In this document: one piece after another, positions 36,075 to 43,631 of the stretch | How positions within the stretch are numbered: the first letter of the stretch is position 1 | How the letters are laid out: each line of letters opens with the position of its first letter | DNA from: Acinetobacter calcoaceticus | GTDB lineage: Bacteria; Pseudomonadota; Gammaproteobacteria; Pseudomonadales; Moraxellaceae | DNA length: 64,000 nucleotides | Direction: 5' to 3' | Assembly: GCF_016508255.1 (NCBI RefSeq) | Contig: NZ_JADVKT010000006.1 | Coordinates: forward strand, 62,001 to 126,000 | Made by a program: the position numbers and the translations under genes | Notes under the pieces: model-generated | What the model was told of the DNA's origin: nothing | Seen by the model: the letters and a program-made list of their open reading frames with translations, nothing else | The model's database searches: none

Positions 36075-37250
36075 TTAAATGAGTTCAATCGCAACGGCTG
36101 TTGCTTCTCCACCACCAATACACAGTGCTGCAATACCTTTTTTACCACCAGTACGTTTCAGTGCATGAATCAGCGTAAGAATAATACGAGAGCCCGTAGA
36201 ACCAACAGGATGGCCTAGCGCACAAGCACCACCATTGATGTTGACTTTTTCGGCATCAAGTTTGAAGTCATCAATTGGGCACATAGTAACCATCGCAAAA
36301 GCTTCATTAATTTCCCAAAGATCAACATCTTGAGCATTCCATCCAGCCTTTTTAAGAACTTTTTCGATAGCACCTACTGGAGCAATCGTAAATTCTGAAG
36401 GATGCTGAGAGTTTGAAGCTGTAGCGATAATTTTTGCAAGGGGTTGTAAACCACGTTGGGCGGCAACTTCACTAGAAGTTAACACTAGTGCAGATGCACC
36501 ATCCGAAATAGAACTTGCGTTTGCTGCGGTAATCGTACCGTCTTTTGCAAAAGCTGGCTTGAGTGAAGGGATTTTGTCAATCTTTGCATTTAAAGGTTGT
36601 TCATCTTGGTCAACAACAACATCGCCTTTTCGGCTAGGGACAGTAACAGAAACAATTTCGTCTTTGAAATAACCTTCGGTAATTGCTGTTTGAGCACGTT
36701 TCAAAGAACGAATTGCAAAGTCATCCATTTGCTCACGTGTATAGCCACGTGTATTTGCCATATCTTGAGCAAAAGATCCCATTAAACGGCCAGTTTCAGC
36801 ATCTTCAAGACCATCAAGGAACATATGATCTTTAATTTCACCATGACCCATACGATAGCCAACACGTGCTTTTGGTAAAACATAAGGAGCATTTGTCATA
36901 GACTCCATACCACCAGCAACTACAATTTCAGCACTACCAGCTTTAATCATATCGGTTGCTTGCATTACAGCTTTCATGCCAGAGCCACAAAGCTTATTAA
37001 TCGTCACAGCACCTGTAGAGTCAGGTAAGCCAGCTTTACGCATTGCTTGACGAGCAGGGCCTTGTTTTAAGCCCGCAGGAAGAACACAACCCATAATGAC
37101 TTCTTCGACATCAGTAGGCTGTAAGCCTGCTCGTGCGATTGCTTCTTTAATTGTTACCGCACCTAATTCAGGAGCAGTTAGACCAGATAATGATCCTTGA
37201 AAACCGCCCATAGCAGTACGAGCACCATTAACAATTACGATGTCAGTCAT
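36075..37250 (-). CDS. Acetyl-CoA acetyltransferase (biosynthetic-type thiolase)
   Basis: Condenses or cleaves acetoacetyl-CoA. It has 391 residues with nucleophile Cys88 (NKLCGSGMKAV), NEAFAMV, GHPVGSTGSR and the second Cys in CIGGGEATAVAIE. That last motif has Glu-Ala in place of the common Met-Gly, a variation also seen in other thiolases. GGAG lies upstream of ATG 37250. AtoB or PhaA would both fit; no pha or ato neighbours decide it. Single gene. Confidence 0.9.
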   Translation of the reverse strand: MTDIVIVNGARTAMGGFQGSLSGLTAPELGAVTIKEAIARAGLQPTDVEEVIMGCVLPAGLKQGPARQAMRKAGLPDSTGAVTINKLCGSGMKAVMQATDMIKAGSAEIVVAGGMESMTNAPYVLPKARVGYRMGHGEIKDHMFLDGLEDAETGRLMGSFAQDMANTRGYTREQMDDFAIRSLKRAQTAITEGYFKDEIVSVTVPSRKGDVVVDQDEQPLNAKIDKIPSLKPAFAKDGTITAANASSISDGASALVLTSSEVAAQRGLQPLAKIIATASNSQHPSEFTIAPVGAIEKVLKKAGWNAQDVDLWEINEAFAMVTMCPIDDFKLDAEKVNINGGACALGHPVGSTGSRIILTLIHALKRTGGKKGIAALCIGGGEATAVAIELI

Positions 37251-37358
37251 TGTTGTAATCTCCGATTGTTCTTTATCTCAAATTAAGAAAATTTTAAAAC
37301 TTAAGCAGTATATTGCAAAATAGGGGCAGGATTAGGTTCCGCATTAGACTGTAGAGTT

Positions 37359-37874
37359 CTAACAATTTTTTAGTTCTTCTAAGCGTACATGCCCCATTTT
37401 GCTAAGAATTAATTTAAAATTTTTAAGTTGATCATAAGAACAATATATAAAATTACCATTAGACTCGATTGGAAGACCTGAGCTTCCTTGAAAAACAATA
37501 CTATTTTGTTTTTTTCCAAAACGTTGTAATTTCATAGAACCATAATGATGATTAAGATTTACAAAGGATAATAACTCTTCATTTAAATCATGCTGTAGAT
37601 TACGATTATTATCGATAAAGCTGATTAAATTGGTATCCCAGTTCGTATTACAGGCCAATTGATCAGAACTTGGACAGATGACAACGTTCTTATGTCTAAT
37701 AATTGCGTCATATTTAGCTTTTTGTATATGAATTGTGAGTATACGCGAAGTGTTTTTTAATTCTACAGATGCCATAATTTGATGGTATAAAGGAATGGCT
37801 ATAACTGACATAATCATAAGAATTACGAGGGTTATAGAAAGCTCAACTATAGTAAAACCAGGAGATTTAAACAT
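37359..37874 (-). CDS. Orphan type IV pilin-like minor pseudopilin (GspH/FimT type)
   Basis: 171 residues. It begins with a class III signal, MFKSPG followed by FTIVELSITLVILMIMSVI, with the conserved Glu at +5 after the cleavage glycine. The C-terminal globular part has four cysteines (CPSSDQLACN, IYCSYDQ, LKNC) suited to disulfides. This is the GspH/FimT-type minor pseudopilin pattern. No other pilus or secretion gene is near, so it must work with machinery encoded elsewhere. It is AT-rich compared with neighbours. Confidence 0.8.
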   Translation of the reverse strand: MFKSPGFTIVELSITLVILMIMSVIAIPLYHQIMASVELKNTSRILTIHIQKAKYDAIIRHKNVVICPSSDQLACNTNWDTNLISFIDNNRNLQHDLNEELLSFVNLNHHYGSMKLQRFGKKQNSIVFQGSSGLPIESNGNFIYCSYDQLKNFKLILSKMGHVRLEELKNC

Positions 37875-38253
37875 TAAGAAACCTTAATATATATATAAAT
37901 AGAGCAATTTTATGTTTTCTGACAATGATTTATATTATTTTTTATAATAAGGAAACACAAAATCAAATAAGGGTTATCAGTTGGCAATAATACTGGTAAA
38001 ATCACCGCAAGCGAAACAACGAAGTTGTTCATATTTGCTAGTTGAGTAAAAAATTACCGAATTACAACGGAAATTGTAAGTAATTTTGTCAATAATTTAC
38101 TTGATTAAAATTATCAAGCACTTGGAAAGTCTATCAAGTGTTTGTATGATTCAAATGTGAATAGCTTAAAAATAATACTGGGGTAAAAATATCTCAGGGG
38201 CCAATAAATTTAGGCTGAGCTTGAACAACAATTGTTATCTCTGGAGGATATCC
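37875..38253 (+). promoter_or_regulatory. 379-base gene-free ompA upstream region and leader
   Basis: No gene is seen. A strong GGAGG lies about 7 bases before the ompA ATG. CTCAG and CTGAG near 38192-38219 can form a small stem in the leader. Candidate promoter: TTGTAT (38142-38147), 18 bases, TTAAAA, giving a leader of roughly 75 bases; an alternative is TTGTCA (38086-38091), 17 bases, AATTAT. Both are imperfect matches. Confidence 0.35.
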
Positions 38254-39306
38254 ATGAAATTGAGTCGTATTGCACTTGCTACTATGCTGGTTGCTGCTCC
38301 ATTAGCTGCTGCTAATGCTGGCGTAACTGTTACTCCATTATTGCTTGGTTACACTTTCCAAGACAGCCAACACAATAATGGTGGTGATAAGGGTAATTTA
38401 ACAAATGGTCCAGAGCTTCAAAACGATTTATTCGTTGGTGCGGCTCTTGGTATTGAATTAACACCATGGTTAGGTTTTGAAGCTGAATATAACCAAGTTA
38501 AAGGTGATGTAAACGGCGCTTCTGCTGGTGCTGAATACAAACAAAAACAAATCAATGGTAACTTCTATGCTACTTCTGATTTAATCACTAAAAACTATGA
38601 CAGCAAATTTAAGCCGTACGTATTATTAGGTGCTGGTCACTACAAATATGACTTTACTGGTGTAGATCGTGGCGCACGTGGTAATTCTGAAGAAGGTACT
38701 TTAGGTAACGCGGGTATCGGTGCTTTCTATCGCTTAAACGATGCTTTATCACTTCGTACAGAAGCTCGTAGTACTTATAACTTTGACGAGAAATTCTGGA
38801 ACTATACAGCTCTTGCTGGTTTGAACGTAGTTCTTGGTGGTCACTTGAAGCCTGCTGCTCCTGTAGTAGAAGTTGCTCCAGTTGAACCAACTCCAGTTGC
38901 TCCACAACCACAAGAGTTAACTGAAGACCTTAACATGGAACTTCGTGTGTTCTTTGATACTAACAAATCAAACATCAAAGACCAATACAAGCCAGAAATC
39001 GCTAAAGTTGCTGAAAAGTTAACTGAATACCCTAACGCTACTGCACGTATCGAAGGTCACACAGATAACACTGGTCCACGTAAGTTAAACGAACGTTTAT
39101 CTTTAGCTCGTGCTAACTCTGTTAAATCAGCTCTTGTAAACGAATACAATGTTGATGCATCTCGTTTGTCTACTCAAGGTTTCGCTTGGGATCAACCGAT
39201 TGCTGACAACAAAACTAAAGAAGGTCGTGCTATGAACCGTCGTGTATTCGCGACAATCACTGGTAGCCGTACTGTAGTAGTTCAACCTGGTCAACAAGCT
39301 CAATAA
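38254..39306 (+). CDS. ompA: Outer-membrane protein OmpA
   Basis: The major Acinetobacter porin and peptidoglycan anchor, 350 residues. The start is ATG 38254 after GGAGG; a TTG at 38221 is excluded. The signal peptide ends AAANA, then an eight-stranded barrel ([14 protein letters not shown] to [10 protein letters not shown]). A Pro/Val/Ala linker ([18 protein letters not shown]) follows, then the OmpA-like C-terminal domain with [30 protein letters not shown] and the Asp/Arg pair that binds diaminopimelate. The tail after VVVQPGQ is shorter than in the A. baumannii form I recall, which argues for a related species. Confidence 0.96.
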   Translation: MKLSRIALATMLVAAPLAAANAGVTVTPLLLGYTFQDSQHNNGGDKGNLTNGPELQNDLFVGAALGIELTPWLGFEAEYNQVKGDVNGASAGAEYKQKQINGNFYATSDLITKNYDSKFKPYVLLGAGHYKYDFTGVDRGARGNSEEGTLGNAGIGAFYRLNDALSLRTEARSTYNFDEKFWNYTALAGLNVVLGGHLKPAAPVVEVAPVEPTPVAPQPQELTEDLNMELRVFFDTNKSNIKDQYKPEIAKVAEKLTEYPNATARIEGHTDNTGPRKLNERLSLARANSVKSALVNEYNVDASRLSTQGFAWDQPIADNKTKEGRAMNRRVFATITGSRTVVVQPGQQAQ

Positions 39307-39324
39307 TTTGAGTTTTTGAACAGT

Positions 39325-39356
39325 AAAAAAGCGACTCGTTAGAGTCGCTTTTTTTA
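39325..39356 (+). terminator. ompA terminator
   Basis: AAAAAAGCGACTC, GTTA loop, GAGTCGCTTTTTTT, 18 bases after the ompA stop. Confidence 0.92.
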
Positions 39357-39429
39357 TTGCGATTTTTAAAATATTTAGTCATTTCTAGATCTCCTTAATA
39401 ATTATTTCTTTCGTTTTTGTCTAAAATAT

Positions 39430-39588
39430 TTACCAATCACCTTTTCTTAATAGCTGTCTAGTATCTTGTCTATCTTTACGATGTTGAGCACGAGGTTTTT
39501 CTGTTTCGTGCATCCCACCTTTTTGAAGTAAAGGAGAAAGAGCCACTTGATTACGGAGTTTGATCTTTGACATATCTTTAATTTTCAT
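39430..39588 (-). CDS. Small basic protein encoded directly after rtcB (52 aa)
   Basis: A 52-residue reading frame, ATG 39588 to TAA 39430, three bases after the rtcB stop. AAAGG lies 6 bases before its ATG, overlapping the rtcB end. The protein is strongly basic (many Lys, Arg, His), with MKIKDMSKIKLRNQVALSPL, then KGGMHETEKPRAQHRKD and an Arg/Leu-rich end closing in GDW. The NPVALSPLLQKGG-like core resembles short basic proteins I have seen in other proteobacteria, but I cannot name a family. RNA or ribosome binding would suit its charge and the rtcB context. Its role is unknown. Confidence 0.7.
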   Translation of the reverse strand: MKIKDMSKIKLRNQVALSPLLQKGGMHETEKPRAQHRKDRQDTRQLLRKGDW

Positions 39589-39591
39589 GTT

Positions 39592-40797
39592 TCAACCTTT
39601 AATACATAAAACTTGTTTTAGTGTGTGGACAACTTCAATGAGGTCAGTTTGGTTTGCCATGACTTCATCAATATCTTTATAAGCACTTGGGATTTCATCT
39701 ACAACACCACTGTCTTTACGGCATTCAACACCTTGGGTTTGTTTAATAAGATCTTGCTGGTTAAAAAGGTTTTTTGCCTTGCTTCGACTCATCTTTCGGC
39801 CAGCTCCATGTGAACAAGAGCAAAAAGACTCTGGATTTGCTTTACCTCGGACGATATACGATTTTGCTCCCATTGAACCAGGGATAATGCCTAATTCATC
39901 TAAGCCTGCTCGAATTGCACCTTTTCGGGTAATCAATAAATTTTCACCGAAATGAGTTTCTCGGCTCACATAATTATGATGGCAATTAATAGCCTCTTTT
40001 GTCATTTGAAAGGAGGGTAGAAGAGGGCGAATTGCTTCTAATATTAATCGCATCATTTCTTTGCGATTTTCAAAAGCATATTCTTGAGCCCACTCCACAG
40101 CTTCTACATAATCATCAAAACTGTTTGAGCCTTCGGCAAAATAACTCAAATCTTTATCAGGTACATGACCAAAACGGTGCTGAGCCTCTTTCTTGGCTAA
40201 CTCAATAAAGTAAGTACCAATAACGTTACCCAACCCTCTACTACCTGAATGTAGCATAATCCATACGTCTTGATTTTCATCAATACATAGCTCTATAAAG
40301 TGGTTACCACCACCTAGAGTGCCTAGTTGCTTTTGCCATGTGGCATCAAATTGCCGTAACATGCGGATAAGACCAGGGTGCTTTTTGATAATAGGTTGCA
40401 AACGTTTTTCTAATGGAATAATGCTAGATGACTTTGCTTTTACCTGTTTATGTAAGGCAAATCCAACCGGTACTTTGCGCTCCATTGCATCACGTAAACG
40501 GCTTAAGTTATCAGGCAATTGCGATGCTTTTAGACTTAAGCGAATTGCATTCATTCCACAGCCAATATCTACACCTACAGCAGCAGGAATAATGGCATGT
40601 TTAGTAGGAATAACACTGCCTACGGTAGCGCCTTTTCCTACATGGACATCTGGCATAACTGCAATATGAGAATAGATAAATTGCAGCTGAGCCATTTTCT
40701 TGAGTTGTTCAATACTTTCACTATCGATATCTTGAGTGAAAATTTTAACAGGAACACCGTAAAGTGCTTCCTCGTTTAATATTTTTTGTATGCCCAT
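39592..40797 (-). CDS. rtcB: RNA-splicing ligase RtcB
   Basis: Joins RNA ends bearing 2',3'-cyclic phosphate or 3'-phosphate to 5'-OH using GTP and manganese; a tRNA/rRNA repair enzyme. It has 401 residues, closely matching the E. coli type. The metal and guanylation residues are present: Asp50 and His52 in MPDVHVGKG, Cys80 in GVDIGCGM, Asn165-His166 in GGGNHFIE, His183 in LHSGSRG, HH273-274 in NCHHNY, and the guanylated His330 in SCSHGAGR. No rtcA, rtcR or prfH is nearby. The leader upstream (40829-41027) looks like an attenuator. Confidence 0.95.
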   Translation of the reverse strand: MGIQKILNEEALYGVPVKIFTQDIDSESIEQLKKMAQLQFIYSHIAVMPDVHVGKGATVGSVIPTKHAIIPAAVGVDIGCGMNAIRLSLKASQLPDNLSRLRDAMERKVPVGFALHKQVKAKSSSIIPLEKRLQPIIKKHPGLIRMLRQFDATWQKQLGTLGGGNHFIELCIDENQDVWIMLHSGSRGLGNVIGTYFIELAKKEAQHRFGHVPDKDLSYFAEGSNSFDDYVEAVEWAQEYAFENRKEMMRLILEAIRPLLPSFQMTKEAINCHHNYVSRETHFGENLLITRKGAIRAGLDELGIIPGSMGAKSYIVRGKANPESFCSCSHGAGRKMSRSKAKNLFNQQDLIKQTQGVECRKDSGVVDEIPSAYKDIDEVMANQTDLIEVVHTLKQVLCIKG

Positions 40798-40828
40798 AAT
40801 TTTTCTCTTATTTTTGTCCGTGCAGGCA

Positions 40829-40854
40829 TAAAAAAACCTAGCGAATGCTAGGTC
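40829..40854 (-). terminator. Intrinsic terminator in the rtcB leader
   Basis: On the minus strand ACCTAGC-ATTC-GCTAGGT is followed by seven T, 32 bases upstream of the rtcB ATG. It would end transcripts before rtcB. Its 5' arm and loop also belong to an alternative stem: CGAATGCT (40871-40864) pairs with AGCATTCG (40849-40842), which excludes the terminator. Confidence 0.8.
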
Positions 40855-40869
40855 TTAAATTTGAGCATT

Positions 40870-40902
40870 CGGACAAGTGAAGTGAATTTGTACACTTGTC
40901 CG
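40870..40902 (-). other. 10-bp leader hairpin
   Basis: CGGACAAGTG / CACTTGTCCG, perfect, with a 13-base loop. Its 3' arm overlaps the antiterminator arm by two bases. CACGGACAA occurs again at 40822-40814, just before rtcB, and could compete for the same partner. Confidence 0.7.
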
Positions 40903-40908
40903 TGAGCT

Positions 40909-40962
40909 GACATCGTGCCAAATGATTTAATCTGTTTTACCTAGTAGTGTTGGCATGATGTC
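40909..40962 (-). other. Inverted repeat enclosing the leader mini-ORF
   Basis: GACATCATGCCAA (40962-40950) pairs with TTGGCACGATGTC (40921-40909) with one A.C mismatch. The start codon of the mini-ORF lies in the 5' arm and the rest of the mini-ORF forms the loop. The ribosome site is immediately outside the stem. Confidence 0.75.
40927..40956 (-). CDS. Nine-codon leader mini-ORF upstream of rtcB
   Basis: ATG 40956 to TAA 40927 encodes MPTLLGKTD. AAGGAGG (40968-40962) stands five bases before the ATG, one of the best ribosome sites in the window. It lies in the leader between the promoter and the terminator. Ribosome loading would open the enclosing stem. The CTAGGT within it matches the terminator's 3' arm and so could pair with the terminator's 5' arm. 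Translation is inferred, not shown. Confidence 0.5.
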   Translation of the reverse strand: MPTLLGKTD

Positions 40963-40999
40963 CTCCTTATTTAAAAGTGCCGTTGAAAATCTGAACGGC

Positions 41000-41027
41000 A
41001 TTTTACCTCTTTTAAATCAAAGATCAA
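41000..41027 (-). promoter_or_regulatory. Promoter of the rtcB leader
   Basis: On the minus strand TTGATC (41027-41022), 16 bases, TAAAAT (41005-41000). The predicted start is near 40993, giving a leader of about 165 bases to the terminator. It is sigma70-like, unlike the sigma54/RtcR control known in E. coli. Confidence 0.5.
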
Positions 41028-41072
41028 GTTTTTTGACCTTTGAGTGATATTAAAGATTTGTTGATATCGCTT

Positions 41073-42533
41073 TTAATCTTGTTCCGGTTTGACGTTCATT
41101 TGATCATAAGGGATGAGTTTAGTTTTATTTTTCCACTTATACCCCAACCAAATAATTAAGAACAAAGGTAAGCTAATATAAGTTGAAAGTAGGCCTAACC
41201 AGTCAATTTTTCCACCTAAAATGGCTTGATAGTTTTGTCCCAAAATAATGATTGAACATAGAATAAATGCGAACCAAGGGGCAAATGGAAAAAATTTGGC
41301 ACGGTATGCTAAATCTTCTAATTTATATCCTTGAGCAATATAACCTTTGCGGAAGCGGTAATGAGAAATTGCAATTCCTAACCAGACAATAAATCCGCAC
41401 ATACCAGACATATTGAGCAACCAGTTAAATACCTGCTTTTCGCCAATAAATGTAGTTAAGAAACAAAATGCTGCAATAAATGTCGTTGCATATAGCGCAT
41501 TCATCGGAACGCCACGACCATCAAGTTTTGCAAACCATTTCGGTGCACGACCTTCTTGAGCCATTTTAAACAACATACGCGTTGAAGAATACATACCAGA
41601 ATTACCAGCAGATAAAATAGCAGTCAGAATGACAGCATTCATTAAGCCAGCAGCAAAGGCAAAACCAACTCTTTCATAGAGTAAGGTAAATGGAGAAAGC
41701 GCAATGTTTTCAGTAGTAGCAGCTTGCAGCAAATTTGGGTCATCATAGGCAATTAAGGTACCGATAATGAAAATACATAAGATATAAAATAATAAAATTC
41801 GCCAGAAAATCTGTTTGATTGCAAGTGGAATCGTTTTCTTTGGATCTTTTGACTCACCAGCGGCAACCCCAACCATTTCAGTACCTTGGAAAGAGAATCC
41901 GGCAATCATTGCTACACCGATCATCGCCTGTAAACCACCTACAAAAGGTGCTTCTTTATAGGTCCAGTTTCCAAAAGCTGCAACACCTGGAGTGAGCATA
42001 ATCTTAATGATCATGGCTAAGCCAATAATAATAAAGGCAACGATGGCGATCACTTTTACCATTGAGAACCAGAATTCGCTTTCGCCGAATCCCTTTACTG
42101 TCATGGCATTAATCATAAAGATAACGACAAGGAACAGAGCACTCCAATAGAACCCTGGAATATCAGGGAACCAGAACTTCATAATAAACTGAACTGCAAC
42201 AAGTTCGAAGGCAACCGTAATCGCCCAGTTATACCAATAGTTCCAACCTAAAGCGAAGCCAAAACCTTCTTCGACATAACGACTGCCATATGTAAAAAAA
42301 GCCCCAGAAGTCGGATTGTGGGTTGCAAGCTCACCTAAACTGGTCATTAAGAAGTAAATCATAATACCAATAAGGGAATAGGCGAGTAGTGCTCCACCTG
42401 GGCCAGCATTTGCAATGGTTGATCCAGAAGCAAGGAAGAGGCCTGTACCAATGGAACCACCAATGGCGATCATATTCAGATGACGAGCCCCAAGCTTACG
42501 CTGGAGTTTTTCAGGAGCATGTGTTTCGCTCAT
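41073..42533 (-). CDS. lysP: Amino-acid permease, lysine-type (LysP-like)
   Basis: A 12-helix APC-superfamily H+ symporter of 486 residues in the inner membrane. The start SETHAPEKLQRKLGARHLNMIAIGGSIGTGLFLASG and blocks such as SLGELATHNPTSGAFFTYGSRYVEEGFGFALGWNYWYNW, IAGFSFQGTEMVGVAAGES and LSAGNSGMYSSTRML match E. coli LysP over the whole length. Lysine is therefore the likely substrate, although related permeases for other amino acids are close. ATG 42533 has GGAG upstream. It is 21 bases after rsmC. Confidence 0.85.
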   Translation of the reverse strand: MSETHAPEKLQRKLGARHLNMIAIGGSIGTGLFLASGSTIANAGPGGALLAYSLIGIMIYFLMTSLGELATHNPTSGAFFTYGSRYVEEGFGFALGWNYWYNWAITVAFELVAVQFIMKFWFPDIPGFYWSALFLVVIFMINAMTVKGFGESEFWFSMVKVIAIVAFIIIGLAMIIKIMLTPGVAAFGNWTYKEAPFVGGLQAMIGVAMIAGFSFQGTEMVGVAAGESKDPKKTIPLAIKQIFWRILLFYILCIFIIGTLIAYDDPNLLQAATTENIALSPFTLLYERVGFAFAAGLMNAVILTAILSAGNSGMYSSTRMLFKMAQEGRAPKWFAKLDGRGVPMNALYATTFIAAFCFLTTFIGEKQVFNWLLNMSGMCGFIVWLGIAISHYRFRKGYIAQGYKLEDLAYRAKFFPFAPWFAFILCSIIILGQNYQAILGGKIDWLGLLSTYISLPLFLIIWLGYKWKNKTKLIPYDQMNVKPEQD

Positions 42534-42554
42534 GGAGATTCCTTACATAGTTTG

Positions 42555-43568
42555 TTATGCACAGGCATATAACACCTTAAAGCCTTGAAGATCAGTTTTA
42601 ATCTGGCACTGACCAAAGTGCTTCTCAATTAAGATCGGATAGTTTAAAAAACGGTTTGCTACAATCCATAGCTCGCCTGATGCCTTTAAATGTTTTTTAG
42701 CGTTCTGACAGAGTCCTTCACTTGCATCATAGTTGGTATGAATACCTTGATGAAAAGGGGGATTACTGACAATGGCATCGAGTTCTGTTGGAGCGTCTGC
42801 AATACCTATGACAGGCTGCAATCTCAACTGGTCTGAACCTATTCCATTTCGACTAAAAGTCATTTCCGTTGACCGTAATGCGAAAGCATCAATATCTAGG
42901 GCATGAATAATATTACTTGAATTTATTTTTGCCAAATAGCAACTGATAATTCCAGCACCACACCCGAAGTCGGCAATTCTACCTGATTTCACCTGATTAA
43001 GATAAGGGAGTAAAACAGCAGTTCCGACATCTAGATGATTTTGGCTAAAAACACCGGGTAGGGCACAAATCGTAAGCTCTTGTTCATTCACCTGAACAGT
43101 GTAAGTTTTAAGCCAACTTTCCAGAGGTTTAATCTGTTCTGTTTTTTCTATCTTTAAGTGCCACAACTGACAGTGGCGGGCGCTGTCAAGTTTTAGTACC
43201 TTGCCGAAGCTTTGTAATTGTTTGGCAGCTCTTTCGACACCACCTTTTTTTTCACCGACTAAAAAAACAGACTGATCGGTTTTAAGATGACTCATCACTA
43301 CGTGCAAGATATAGTTTAAGAGCTCTTTAGATTTTGGAACAAAAATGATTGCTTGGTCGAATTCTTGTGATGGGAACTCAACTGAGAAGTGCGCTTTTGT
43401 TCCACTATTTATAAATACCTGATAGTCGGCATGGTTCCATGTCCAGACTGACGCATCAGTCCCAGTGGGTAATTGACTGACTAAGGCATCATTTGGTGCA
43501 TTAATTAACAAGATTCTACCTTTCAAATAGTCTTGCTGTCTTAATACCACTTCACTTCTAGGATCCAT
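42555..43568 (-). CDS. rsmC: 16S rRNA m2G1207 methyltransferase
   Basis: Methylates G1207 of 16S rRNA in the 30S subunit. It has 337 residues. ATG 43568 is preferred over ATG 43574 because GAGAG is then spaced about 6 bases. Two tandem methyltransferase-like domains: a degenerate N-terminal one ([36 protein letters not shown]) and the catalytic C-terminal one. The latter shows SAM motif [16 protein letters not shown] and the target-base motif SNPPFHQG. This arrangement and length are those of E. coli RsmC. Confidence 0.92.
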   Translation of the reverse strand: MDPRSEVVLRQQDYLKGRILLINAPNDALVSQLPTGTDASVWTWNHADYQVFINSGTKAHFSVEFPSQEFDQAIIFVPKSKELLNYILHVVMSHLKTDQSVFLVGEKKGGVERAAKQLQSFGKVLKLDSARHCQLWHLKIEKTEQIKPLESWLKTYTVQVNEQELTICALPGVFSQNHLDVGTAVLLPYLNQVKSGRIADFGCGAGIISCYLAKINSSNIIHALDIDAFALRSTEMTFSRNGIGSDQLRLQPVIGIADAPTELDAIVSNPPFHQGIHTNYDASEGLCQNAKKHLKASGELWIVANRFLNYPILIEKHFGQCQIKTDLQGFKVLYACA

Positions 43569-43590
43569 GTACATCTCTCATGAAGAAGAA

Positions 43591-43610
43591 TGCCCAGTGG
43601 GAACTGGGCA
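43591..43610 (-). terminator. Weak terminator-like hairpin after xanP
   Basis: GCCCAGT / ACTGGGC around TCCC, 22 bases after the xanP stop, without a proper T tract. It may lower read-through into rsmC. Confidence 0.4.
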
Positions 43611-43631
43611 GTAATCAAAATTACAAATTAG

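Noticed and set aside
39430..40797. RtcB2-PrfH ribosome-repair operon
   Set aside because: The ligase is of the E. coli RtcB type and no release-factor-like PrfH gene is adjacent; the partner is a 52-residue basic protein.
40979..40999. GCCGTT/AACGGC hairpin as part of the rtcB leader RNA
   Set aside because: Its upstream arm lies between the -10 element and the predicted start, so it is probably not fully transcribed from that promoter.
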